DNA of 64,000 nt from Combretum micranthum (taxonomy: Eukaryota; Streptophyta; Magnoliopsida; Myrtales; Combretaceae): NCBI GenBank assembly GCA_024138025.1, contig JAMXBD010004275.1:1-64000 (forward strand), read 5' to 3'. Each line of letters begins with the position of its first letter. Position 1 is the first letter of the stretch. This document shows positions 33,445 to 45,294 of the stretch, piece after piece. The position numbers and the translations under genes are program-made. The notes beneath the pieces are model-generated. The model saw only the letters and a program-made list of their open reading frames with translations. It had not been told where the DNA came from and did no database searches.

Positions 33445-36212
33445 TGATGGGGACTAACATTACAACAGTAAATTTTGCATCAACGTAGTCATCCCATATG
33501 GCGTGAAGATTTTTATATTTAGTTTTATATTATATTTACTTTATTATTCTAGATTTGTCTATCACATATATAATAGGTAAGGTATCTAGATTTACTAATT
33601 TTTTTTTATCATATCTTTAAATGACTGAATAATAGCTATTAGATTAACTTTAGACTGTAAGGCTCATATTTAACCTTATTTTATTATAAATAGTTCTTTT
33701 GTTAGGGTTTTGAAAGGACTATTGAGATATTGAATAAAAAAAAAACTATTTTTCAAAGGTGTAATTCCTTTCTTTTTTTTTTCAAGGGTGGTGTGAGGCC
33801 ATAAAAAATTTCATCAGTGGTGTAGGCTACTAAACAATTTTTTTTTATTATTTCTATTTTCTCAATCTATCTCATTGTCTTTAAAAGTTGTCCATTAATT
33901 TCAAAGATCATATAGGTAAAATGCAAGTTATAATCCAAGAAATTAAAAAAAAAAACCCGAGTAGTGGAATCAATTAGATGGTTACAACAAAATAACTTTT
34001 GTTTAGGATTTTTGTGGTAAAGGACACATATTTCGAAGTGGGAATTTTCTGTCCCGCTAGAAACATTAGTGTTGGTTTCTCTCAATATAGATTTTCATGA
34101 TAATGAAAAGAGTCAAGTGGCTATTAACAAATTCATTAAGTGTCAGTAAGTGTGCAGTATTTAATTAGCGATACTTAAAAGTTTTATGACAATGCTTTAC
34201 AGAAGGATATAGCTCAGAAGGTATTTCATAATATTTCAAAAAGTATTAAAGAATTTTCTCAAGAACAAATGAGTAGTCAAAAAGTAATTCAGAAAGTGAA
34301 TCGGTACTTTTCAAAGAAACTTAAAATGATAAAAAAGTAACTTAGAAGGTAAAGCTACTGCTTGTCAACAAGACAACATTGCTTAGAAGGTAAATCAGAA
34401 GGTGACTTGCAATGTGAAGAAAAAAGACAATATTGCTCGGAAAGTAAATCAGAAAGTGACTTAATGTGAAGAAAATTTGCAAATTACGAACATATTTTTA
34501 GATATTGAATTCTCTTTATGTGTTTGGTTAATTTGAAGACCTAGCACCAAACTGAATGTATTTGGGTAATATATTCAATTATGTTCCACAAAGTTGGTTC
34601 AATATCCATGGAGATTCAAATTTTGTTGGATTAAAAGATCAATTTTTGGGAAACCTCTGACAGCATAATCTGAAATGTTGATGCACGATTTGGAGTTGCA
34701 AGGGAGTTATCTGATTTAGAAAATCGGACACTATTTATTAAGAAGGGATATGATTTTTCATAACAAAGTGTTATTACAAGTAATGCTTATAAGAGAGCTA
34801 ATGAGGTTGACATTCCGTTTGAAATCACACAGCAAATTATATTTGAAGAGAAAGTTAGTGTGCATAATATGAAGTACTTACAAAACTGAGACATGAACAA
34901 CACGAACCAGATTTACATGGAAATTGTCTAAAGAATGTTTGTCTATTCAAGGACTTCGAAAATCATCCTAATTTTGCGTGAACAGTACTAGATATTGGAA
35001 TATGTCAACTACGAGTTAAATCAAATTCAAATTTTAAGTTCAAGATTATCATACCAGCTGTTGGGTATACAAACTTATCCATTGAAGCAAAAATTTCGAG
35101 ATAACCACAACTAGATATCAAGGTTCAAATTTTGCAGATATTGAAGATAAACATGAGCTGATATCATGCGCAAGAAATCTGGAACAAGCTTATCCATTTC
35201 ATCTTCTAGCCGTTGGAGAAAACAAGAATAAAAAATACATGCCTAAGACAGATCAAAGACAACGTTTTATGAGAAAAATTGCAGTAAACAAAGAGTCACG
35301 AATTCCATCATCTTTTGTACAAATCACTGTCAATTTTTAATTGTTCTTGCATATTCGAAATTTTGAGGATACTCATTTTGTTTTCTCTGATTTAGATTTA
35401 TATATTTGAGTGAGATTGAGAGTTATAAGTAGGCTTAGTAGATTGATTATAACTTGAAGGAAGCTAGGAGCATCAAGCTGAGTGCTTTTGTAGCCAAATA
35501 GACAACTTGTAACTTGTTGATTGATTGGATAGTGGAACATACCGGTGTGGAAAACCGGATCCCCAGCTTGGTGCTGAAAAAGAGGATTGACGCTCAAGGC
35601 GGAACCTTTATAAATCGCTTTGCACTCTTCTCTAACTTATCTCTCTTTACATTTCGTGCATAATTAATTGTTTGTTTGCTGAGATTCAAAAATCAGAAAC
35701 TAAATCAGAGAGTAACTGTAAGTGTATTTACAAATCAGAAACTAAATCAGAGACTAAACTCTAGAAATTTATTATTGTTTTTGTTTAGCTACTTGTGATA
35801 CTATTTGAACTAGTTTTCATCCGAATTGAAATCAAAGTTTCTGTTTATTAATTTATTGTATTCAAGTGAGTTTAACAAGCCATTTAATAGATAATCTAAG
35901 TTTGTGAAATTGGTGAAGTTTTTTGAAAAGATTAAATTTTCATTTTAGAAAACCAATTCACCTCCCCCTCTTGGTTGTCTTTTGGGACCAACAATTTGCT
36001 TTGGAGAGTAGTAAATAATTAAGGAATTAAATTGATATTATTCAATTGGTTGACAATAAAGTGTTTTTTGGATTACATTATTTCATTTCTATAGTGAGTT
36101 CCTGGCATTCTCTATTATAATCTTTTCTTAATTGAATTTTCTTGATTAATATTTTTGCAATCCTTATATTGCATTCTTTTCGTTAATTATTTTGCTACCA
36201 TGTCCTGCGTCA
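33445..36212 (+). mobile_element. 5' LTR of gypsy element I, split by copia-type LTR J
   Basis: The right end …CCTGCGTCA (36212) is followed by a PBS. The left part (about 33445-34069) carries leader-like sequence with TATAAATAG near 33687 and a polyadenylation-like TGAATAAA near 33732. Without the J insertion (34070-35998) the LTR is about 840 bp. The left terminus TGATGGGGACT is a best guess. The partner 3' LTR was not found. Confidence 0.6.
34070..35993 (+). mobile_element. Solo Ty1/copia-type LTR 'J' (1.9 kb)
   Basis: Begins TGTTGGTTTCTCTC and ends with the copia-typical CACCTCCCCCTCTTGG…GGGACCAACA. Flanks ATTAG (34065-34069) and ATTTG (35994-35998) match at 4 of 5. No PBS follows directly. 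It is homologous to L (45295-46409) and O (54353-55545): for example, GAAGACCTAGC followed by a GGTAATATA-type motif is shared. Contains repeated AAGGTAAATCAGAAGGTGAC-like blocks at 34330-34460. Clade not assigned. Confidence 0.75.
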
Positions 36213-36216
36213 ATTT

Positions 36217-36228
36217 TGGTATTAGAGC
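36217..36228 (+). promoter_or_regulatory. Primer-binding site of element I
   Basis: TGGTATTAGAGC, 11 of 12 to the initiator tRNA-Met site, four bases after the LTR end CGTCA. Confidence 0.85.
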
Positions 36229-39200
36229 CTAGATTTAGCATTCTTTCTTTAAGAAAAAAAAAACTTTCTTTATTCATTACCAAAAAAACAAATTATTCTT
36301 TACAAAAAATAAAATGTCTGAAACTAGAAAAATCCATTGTCATTCCCCAAAGGGTACCATAAATGCAATAATCCACCACACTCAATATTAAAGCTTAAGT
36401 ATGACTACCCCCGTCATCCCATAAGCTTCGATACGGGGTCTAAGGCGTATGTTCACGATCATAGCAGGCCAACTTTGAAACAAGTTGTTTAAAAAGACAT
36501 TCATATAGTAGTTTAAGAATGGAAATCATAACATAATAACTTGCAATAGGAAATTATATAAAGGTCTTACAATCATCAAAGGGGGTATACCCCGTTAAAA
36601 GGTACAGTTCATCATATAATCTAGTGAAGCCTAAACAAAATAATTATAAGGAGATTTACTTAAAAGTTTAAGTCTACATCTAGTCTTTAACTTCTTTCAA
36701 AAACTCCTTAAGCCAAAAGGTAATACCTAAGAAATACTCCCAGTGCTTCAACCATAAATGGGGAACTGCAAGAGATATCTATAAAGGGGTAAGTTTCTTC
36801 GCTTAGTGAGAATTAAATCCACATGTAAAGTACTCAAAAATTAATAATCAACTAAGTTGTTTAATTAAGCATATGAGATGCAAGCAATCACATGAGCAAA
36901 CAATACATACGATTTTCCAGGAATCATATGTTTGAATAGATTTATCCCTCCATTCGGTGGTTAGGTGTTTCGGGCAATAAAGCCATAGTTCGAAAATGAT
37001 ATGTTTGTGTAGTTTTATACAGATTCCTACAAATTGCTAAAATGTAGTTGCTTCAGGTGCCCACTCACCATTTAATCACAGACAATCAAAGTCATAGATT
37101 ATGATTTCGAGTCCTCGATCTTATTACTATTCCCTTGTTCCACCAAGGGTATAGTAATGAATGTAGTGTGACTTACTACGTGTCATGTATGTATCATTTA
37201 ATTTAAGTAATCATGGTATAGCATTAATCGTTTAATAAGTGACCATAGAATTTGCAGACAATCAATACCAAACTAAATCATACAATGCTTAGTTAACAAT
37301 TCCCGTTTCGATATACTTATCATAATTTCAACCACGTAAATAAAACACATGTGCTTTCATATTATATCTTTTCCTAAATCTAGTGTCACTAAGTTACAAG
37401 CAAATACATAAGTACAATTGTGAGAATTTACACTTACTCGGCCATATCAGAAGCTCTTTAGTCGAAATAGTTATCCAGGTAGGGTGGCTTAGACTCCATG
37501 TCACCTATATAAAAGAAATACTTGAAATAAATATTTCTTAGAAGATCTACTTAAATTTGCAACTCTATTCAACTAAGTTCATCAAAATTCACATAGAGTG
37601 AAATTCCAACTAAAAATGGCCATAACTTGCTCATTTTAACTCGGAATTTCTCATATTATATACGGTTTTTACCTAATCGAAAAGATCTATCCATTTGTAA
37701 GGTTATTTCTTACATATAAGGTCAATTGGGTTGCTAAACACTTCGGTACAGATTGAAAATGAATATTTTCAGATTTTGCAAAAAAATTTTCCAACTCAAC
37801 TTTATTCAAAAATCCTTTAGCAAAAATATAGATATGTATATATAATTGAAAAATCCTTTGTGTATATATATAAGCTCATTTTATATGTAAAAATTTATAA
37901 TGGTAGTGTCTCAACAATTATTTTCGTAAAACAATTTATCTTGAAGTGTTGAAACTTAAACTTGACAAATTCCTTTTCAAAGTAATTTCAAGAAACTTTA
38001 TATTTTCCTACGTTATTATAAATGAATATATTCTTATTTTGTTTTTCCCATTCCTTTTTCCAAAATAAATAAAATTTTCCTTTAACTTTGGTTTTTTACA
38101 ATTTTTACTTCTAGTGATAAAAGAACAAAGTTATCAAAAGTTTATTTGTTGATAACCTATTTGTAAATCTGCCTTTAGAATGGTTTTAGAAAATGAGTCT
38201 TTTCTTCTTATATTCGTATTTATTAACTCTTAAAAAAAAAATTTTTGTTTCTAAAACTTAGTCTTTTATTTCCTTTACCAATTTTATTTGAAAAGAAATT
38301 ATCTTTATTGATAATATCCTTTGTTTTTTTTTATCTTTTTATATTCTTGTTATTGCTTTGAAAATAGGATCCTTCTTTAGAAACTTGAAAATCATTATTT
38401 TTCTAAGTAGGTTTATAAATTTATGGGTTGATTTTATTTTAACTTTGAAAACTAGTTTGCTTCTTGTTTTTGTTATGGAGTTTGAAAAGAGTTCAATCTT
38501 ACGCTTTTTGTGAAAACTTTGAATACCAACAAATTATTTTACTAAAACTTAGGTTACCATATTATGAAAAGAAGGTGTTTATTTCTTATATTTTCTTGGT
38601 AAAACTATCTTTGTTATTTGAAAAAACTCCAAGAAAACTTGAGAAAATGTTATATGGTTCCACTTCTATGTTGTTGATGATAACTCCTTTATTTAGTGAT
38701 AAGTCCCATAATAGAAGATTTAGTTTCAAGTTCCTTTATTAAAGAAAAATTCTACTTTAAATTTAGTTGAGACATATCATTATAGATGCATGTATTATGA
38801 CAATAGTATGTAGATGGTGAAAATATGATATAAGCAAGATAATAATTAGTAAGCAATATAGCAATAATAGCAAGATATTGTAATGAAGTATTGGAACCTT
38901 AGCTTCATCAAGGAACTTAGTCATGTATTGGGAGCTTTAGCTTCATCAAGGCATCCCGGGACTATGTCCCAAAAAAAGAGAAAGAAAGAAAAGAAAAAGC
39001 AATAATAGTGATAAACCAAATTTATTCCTAATTTATGAGTGCTAAAATATATTTTAATGGTCATTTTATTGATAAATATTAAGAATTTAGCACTTAAAAT
39101 TATTAATTTTAGCTTCTGGTCATTAAAGAAGATACTTTACAAAAAGAAAGTAAAACGGGTTAAGAATGCAAGGATAGGAGACAAAAAGTGATCAAAATAA

Positions 39201-39309
39201 CAAGGACAGGCCGTATCTTTCCACCCTGTCAACTTGGAAAAGACACTAAAAAAGACACGACCTCTCTTTTAACCTTGTCTTTTTAGAAAGTTAAGATCTG
39301 TAAAAGACA

Positions 39310-39338
39310 CTCAAAAAGACACGACCTGTCTTTTTGAG
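39310..39338. repeat. Perfect 12-bp inverted repeat in LTR H
   Basis: CTCAAAAAGACA, a 5-base spacer CGACC, then TGTCTTTTTGAG. A diverged copy of the same block lies about 65 bases upstream (39238-39275). Confidence 0.8.
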
Positions 39339-40553
39339 AGATTTTTATTTTATAAAGACACGATCTTTAATTGAATAGTAACCCTTTATTTATTAAAGAC
39401 ACAACTATTGGGCAACAAAAATGTGTTATTTGGGAAGCCAAGAGACCCGTATCTTCATGAACTCTTGTAAGTTCTCGAATTTTCGGTTCCAAATTTGAGA
39501 CCCAAACCCTAATCGAAAGTCAAACGGACTCTTAAGTCAACCAAAACCCTAGTATATCGTGACCGCTTAAACTCGGCATTACCGTTTTCTCTAGCCCTAG
39601 AACACGAAGTTGGAAAAGTTTACCCTAATAATTCGTAATAGTCATAGGTTGCGTAAAGATATCAGATTAAAGAATTTTAAGTGTCCTTTGAACCCGATCG
39701 GACATGATTCTTGAAAAACGTGTCCGGAAGCCCGGAATAGGAAAATTATTCCGAATATACCGTTAGACTCGTAAAAATATAAGATTTCCAAAAATATCAA
39801 TTTCGTAATTTTTCGGTAGCTAAAAATATCAGATATCGCCTTTATATGCGTATTTTTACTACTACTACCGGCATTAAATTGTCATGTTACTTTTCATTAC
39901 ACTATTCTCTACTATTCCTCATTATTCATCTATCTCTACTTTTTCTTACAACCTATTCTTACAAACCTTACACTACTTCTTACACATTTTCATTTCCAAT
40001 ACAACTTCACATCTTTCATTTCTTACTTTTAATTAACAAATAACAAAATTTTTATTTTCTCTCCTCCCCATACATCAAAGTGGCGCCGCCGCCTCCCCTC
40101 TCCCCATGCCCAATTTATTTAAATTTCCAATTATTTAAACAACACAAAATCTCCCACATTTTCCTATAATACCCCATCATACCTTCACTTCTTTCATACT
40201 TCTTCATCTCTAAAGTTACTATACTAAAATTCCTCTCCAAATTCTCTCAAGAGTTCTTTCAAGAAGTTCTCTTAGTTTAGCTTCTTTTAGGTAAGATTTT
40301 CTCAAGAATTCTTCATGTTCATCTACTTAGTATGAGCTTAGTGTGTGTTTTCTAAAACCATGAAGGTTAAGAAAGCAACATTAGGTTCATGCTTTGTTTT
40401 TGTTCATAATCATAATTCCTCTATGTTTACTTATGTTTCCTTTATATTCTTTACTATCTAACATATCTATATATCTATTATTTAGAGCATATAAGCTCAT
40501 TGTCTTGCAATTTATTTATCTTTCACGTAATTTATTTATTTCAAAGTTGTTTT

Positions 40554-40667
40554 TAAGACTAGTCATTCTAGTCTTAGACTTGTCCTCATCAAGTCAAAAT
40601 AATCCTTTTTTTTCTTTTTCAGGACTAGTCTTTTCTTAGTCCCGGGGTACCTTGATGAAGCTAAGGT
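40554..40667 (+). other. Cluster of three stem-loops in LTR D, conserved in other copies
   Basis: Stem 1 is TAAGACTAG/CTAGTCTTA around TCATT (40554-40576). Stem 2 is GGACTA/TAGTCC (40622-40642). Stem 3 is ACCTT/AAGGT (40649-40667). Counterparts are at 47476-47563 in E and 51751-51860 in the minus-oriented copy N. Confidence 0.7.
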
Positions 40668-41858
40668 CCCAATACTTGATTTATTTCTTTCCATGCTTTT
40701 CCTATAAGTTATTATGTTCCTTTCATATTCATAGCTTATGATTCATATTCATGCATGAACTTAATGCTTTTGTCTCAACAAGATTTTCAAGAAATGTTTC
40801 TTTTACATAAATGTAGGAAATAGATTTTTATTGGAAAATGATTTTGATAAACAAAAAGTTTTATGGAAACTTATTTTCCTCAAGAAATATTCCTTACAAA
40901 TGTCCTTGTATTACCCTTTAAAAACCAAGTTTTAATAATTAAAAAAAAAAATCACACCTTGAGAATTTAAAGAAACTACAAGAGATTACATTTAGAAAAA
41001 GAATATTCATCTCAAAAACTCAAGACCTTTCAAAAATAGAATAAATAATTAATAGAAACTCAAGTTCAAAATCTTTTAAACCTTACTTTTTAAAAAGTTG
41101 AGACAACTTCATTTACTTCATACATTTGTTATGAGTCATTACATATATGTATATACCTTTCAAAAAGTTTACAAAATATTCAAATGAACCTTGTTTACAA
41201 GAAGGAAAACAAGTAATTTCAAAATTCGTGGAAAATCTGGCCGCTGTCTTTTCGGAACCCAAACGACCTAATTTCATGAAAATAAATTTAGAAATGCGTA
41301 GATCTTTTCGAGTAGGTAGAAAACGGTATATTATACGCGAAATTCCGAGCTAAAATGAGTAAGTTATGACCATTTAAGTTGGAATTTCCCCTTATACGAT
41401 TTTACCGCGATTTTAAGAAAAGATTAGAATCTTCAAGAATAGAAGTCTTATGAGAGACTTATTTTAGGTATTTCATCTTGTCTAGGTGACGAGGGACCCG
41501 AGATCATCTATCCGGAGGACTACTACGATTAGATCCACCGATATGGAGTGAGTTAATTCTTTTCCTAAGTTCATTTCCTTGTTTGTGCTTGTAGTTAGTA
41601 GCATTAGAAAGCTAGGAAAAATATAAATGAACCTTTGTTATGAAATAATTGTTGAACGAAGGTTAAGAATATCGAAATACGAAGTGTTAAATAAAGTGTG
41701 ATTTATGTATTGATATGATGAAATTATGGTTGATCACTTTTAATATGAATTCAACTTATATGGCCAAATGATAACTTGAAATTACTCATGCATATCATAT
41801 ACATGAATTACATTTGTTCACTACTTTTCTTCGTGTGGGGAAACGAGGAAAGAGTAGT

Positions 41859-41944
41859 GGTGGCTGGTAGGAGCCGGTAAGTCTACGTGATGGCTAGTAG
41901 GAGCCGGAAAGTCTACAGGGCAAGCAGGAGCCGGTAAATCTGCT
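41859..41944. repeat. Three imperfect tandem units of about 27-30 bp in LTR D
   Basis: Each unit contains GTAGGAGCCGGTAAGTCTAC or a close variant. The same array is in LTR E at about 49072-49150. It sits where LTRs A and B carry an unrelated 31-bp array. Confidence 0.75.
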
Positions 41945-44900
41945 AATATTGATGGTCGTATGGGCCTGTAACCACCCAACTCTTGTCATGGAGGGCGTTA
42001 AATCCATGCTACACTTGATTTCCGGTTAATCATGTGTATCTTACATGTTCATATGGATGATGCATTTTCATATGTTTTGATTAAAACTGTTGGCTGAATT
42101 TTTGGGAAATGTCTTATAGTTGGAATTATCTCACTAAGCTAGTCATGCTTATACCCTTATAGTTTTCTATTACAGTATGATTATCTTTGGTTGGCCCCGA
42201 GGAGCCCCGTATGCCAGGTACGTGTATACGCTCCTAGGAGTTTTTGGAGGAAGTTTATGTATTTTTAGTTTTGAACATAGACTTCTAGGAAAAATCTCTA
42301 TAGTAGACTTATGTAGTAGATATGTTTATTTTGATGAATAGCATTGTCGATCAAAGACCTTAAGACGGGGGAATGCCCCTAAGAAGATGTACTATTGTGT
42401 GATGAAATGAAGAACTTATGATTATCTATGCTTGTTCTTGCTATCTATTTAAACGTAACACCCTTATGAGTCTCCTACTATCTTGGAAGCACGCCTTGCA
42501 TATAATATCGAAGCTCCTGCATGACTACGGTTGTCATTCATTAGCTTAATATTGCATGCGGCGGACTGCCACGTTAGGGTACCCTCTGGGGCGTGACAAC
42601 TCTCACAAATTTCCACCTCCAACTTCCATTACAAATTGAAGAAAAAGCAGAGATATATACCAGACAACAAATACAATACAAGATAAGAGAGAAAGAGAAA
42701 CCAAAGGAGGCAGACACAAGCTTTGATGATCATCAACGACAACAAGTCAAGATCATCTTAGATTGAAGATCTACAAATTTGACTTCAGTTTCTAGGGTGA
42801 TTCATGATTTTTATTTCTTGTTTTGAATTTCATGTATTATCATTAAATACTATGCAAGAGTGAATTCTTAGATCTGGGTTTTGTTGAAATCTAATTTTAT
42901 TATGTGATGAGGTTTGTTCGTAATGAAATATTGAAGTTTCTTTGTTCAATTACTGTTCTTTAACCGTTCTTAATTTGTAGGTTCGGAATACAATTTTATG
43001 TTTGATTTTCGTTTAAGTTAATCAAAAGGTTACTTTCATGAATAAATCTATGTAATTGATGAGATTTGTTTGTAATTCTAGACATAGAACAGCAAGAATC
43101 TTCTGTGTATGATAATTCAAATGGGGTTCATGATCTTCATGTGGGTTTAGGTTGCTATTGATTGAGGAGACATCCTAATTGATTAACCTAGGTTTAGATA
43201 AATTGATAGATTCGAAAGAATTATCTTTTTGCTTAAGGAACTCTGCAGCTTAAGAATTCAATCCTAAAAATCTTATTTGAAGTGCCAAGGATTCTCACGA
43301 TAATTTAGATGTAAAACAAAACCTGGTCATTGGTTTTAATTGAATCTTGCTTGTTGTTGGGATCTCTATTTTCCTTGTCTCCACATAATTTAGATTAGTT
43401 AATAGTATTATAGTATATAATCGTTTTAATTTGTTCAGTTAGATAGTGGAATTAAAGTTATTACTAGTACTTGCATATTCCCTGAGGGCGATTCCGATTT
43501 AATTTCTATATTACACGATAGGTACACTACCTTTGTGTGGATCTAGAATTAATAGACTTATAAATTATAAACTTCATGATCTCACATAGTCAATAAGCTT
43601 GTTAGTAAGTTGGTGAGCATTTAGGCTCAAAATATATATATATATATATATATAGTAACATATATATGAAGTTAGGTTAGAAGCATGATAATAACAATAA
43701 TAAGATCATAATAACAACATAATAGTAAAATGACATAATATGAAATTTATTCATGAACAAGAACAAAACATGAATATAGTGTTGTTTCTATAATAGTGGA
43801 ATGTTTAAGAAACATACACTATGATCATGTTAAGTTACATGCATGCTAGAAAGAAAGGGATAAGAACTTTTACCTAAAAGAAAGTATGGAAGTGGTAGAA
43901 GAAGGAAAGTTTGGATGGTGTTTATGTGTGTAGGAATTGTGTAAAGAAATTTGGGTAATAAAGAAAGGAAAGAGAGATTTTTGGTAGAGAGTGTTTGAGG
44001 AGAGAATTTGAGAGAGTTTTAGTAAGATGAATGAGTGTGTGAAAGAATTGAAGGGAGATGGGGTATTTATAGAATTTTTGGAGTAAAAATTGAGTGAATT
44101 AAATAAATTGAAAAAGAAAAAATAAATGTGTGTGTGTGGGGGAGAGAGAGTTGAGAGGGGGAGAGAGAGAGGTTGTTTTGTTTTGTATTTTTGTTAATTA
44201 AAAGTAATAAGATGTAAAGTTTGATGTGAATGAAGATGTATGAAAAAAGTAAAAAGTAGATAATAGGTTTGTAGAGTGTAGAAATAGGTGTAAAAAAAAG
44301 TAGAGATAGGTGAATAGTAATGAATAGTGTAGATTGTACTATAAATAGTAGATAAGACAAATTAATACCGGTAGTAAAGAAAATACGCATAATTAAGCTG
44401 TATATGATATTTTTAGATTCCGTAAAATTATAAAACTAATATTTTTGAAATCTTGTATTTTTATGAGTTTATTGGTATTATCAGAATATTTTTGCCGTAG
44501 GGGTTACCGAGGCGCAATTTTCGAAATTAATCTAGTTTGGATTGAAAGAAAAAATTATCGAATCTGATATTTTTATGCATCCATATATTATCACGAACTA
44601 TTATCTACTACTATCTCAGTTTCATTATTTTGGGATTAGGAACACGGATTGCTGAATCTAATCTATTAGGGTTTGATACGTATTTGTTGACCTTAGAGTT
44701 TCGATTATTGACTTTCGGTTTAGGGTTTGAACATAATGTAGCATAAAATCTAGGGGATTACATCCATAGTGGTGCAACTTTTAAAGGGGACATGACAAAG
44801 GAAATCGATATTACTGAGGCGTTGTAGTAAATAGTGTTTAAGATGGAGGAGGTTAATACCAAGTTAGATAATCTTAGGCATGATGTTGAAACTCTTACAG

Positions 44901-45294
44901 GTCAAGTAAATGTCCTGGAAACTACTATGTTACCTATTGACTACGATGAAACGAATAGAAATCTTAACTTAAAAGATGACCTACCTTGTAGGCATCACCT
45001 TCGGATAAACCCTGGAGTCCAAAATTTCCATAAGTTTGATATAATATGTCATAGGATCCCAAATAAGAATTTCCATGAGGATGATACTATTAATTGCATG
45101 TCTACTAGACCCCATATTATGACAATCGTATTAATTATATTACTAAGCATATCAAAGTAGATATACCCATATTTAATGGGAGTCTTGACCTTACTGTTTT
45201 CATTGATTGAATAAATACCATGGACTAATATTTTGATTTTTATAGGATGTTAGAGGATCGTAGGGTGTGTTTTGCTAAGATGTTATTAATAGGT

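Larger units (their letters stand above)
39466..42598 (+). mobile_element. Solo long LTR 'D' (3.1 kb), plus orientation
   Basis: Begins TGTAAGTTCTCGAATTTTC, ends CTGGGGCGTGACA, with a perfect duplication ACTCT on both sides (39461-39465 and 42599-42603). It carries promoter-like CCTATAATACCCC (40163-40175), donor-like TTTTAG/GTAAGA (40290), three stem-loops at 40554-40667 and a GTAGGAGCCGG tandem array at 41859-41944. No PBS or internal region adjoins it. Confidence 0.92.
39009..43592 (+). mobile_element. LTR 'H' of another family inserted in C/G and itself split by solo LTR D
   Basis: Left end TGATAAACCAAATTT at 39009; right end …CTCACATAGTCA at 43592. Removing D leaves about 1.44 kb. The GTGCTAAAATATATT start and the CGATAGGTACACTACCTTTGTGTGG block near the right end resemble LTRs of large plant gypsy elements. 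The flanks (AATAG left, ATAAG right) are only partly alike, so the target duplication is unproven. No coding sequence. Confidence 0.6.
36338..44762 (-). mobile_element. Solo long LTR 'C/G', split by LTR H
   Basis: The plus-strand left end TGTCATTCCCCAAAGGG (36338) and right end GGGGATTACA (44762) are flanked by a perfect duplication TCCAT (36333-36337 and 44763-44767). Between 39009 and 43592 it is interrupted by LTR H. The two outer parts join into one long LTR of about 3.8 kb, as shown by continuity with copy F across the break (the GAGCTTATATGCTC-like block resumes at 43605). The right part has a promoter-like CTATAAATACCCC (44060-44072, minus) and a donor-like TTTTAG/GTAA (43873). No PBS lies beside its 3' end, so it is a solo LTR. 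Confidence 0.85.
36314..45294 (+). pseudogene. gag: gag pseudogene of gypsy element I, split after codon 8 by an 8.4-kb nested insertion
   Basis: ATG at 36314 gives MSETRKIH, then the target duplication TCCAT and long LTR C/G. After the second TCCAT (44763-44767) the same frame resumes at 44768 (SGATFKGDMTKEID), meets two stops, and continues as a Glu/Asn/Leu-rich segment (MEEVNTKLDNLRHDVETL) compatible with a coiled coil. After a frameshift near 45150 a capsid signature follows (VDIPIFNGSLD…DRRVCFAKM) with two more stops. It is cut at about 45294 by copia-type LTR L. The family is recognised from the capsid motif; function is lost. Confidence 0.8.

Noticed and set aside
44067..44390. 107-codon minus-strand frame
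   Set aside because: Same LTR leader region as in other copies (compare 46841-47300); low complexity, not a gene.
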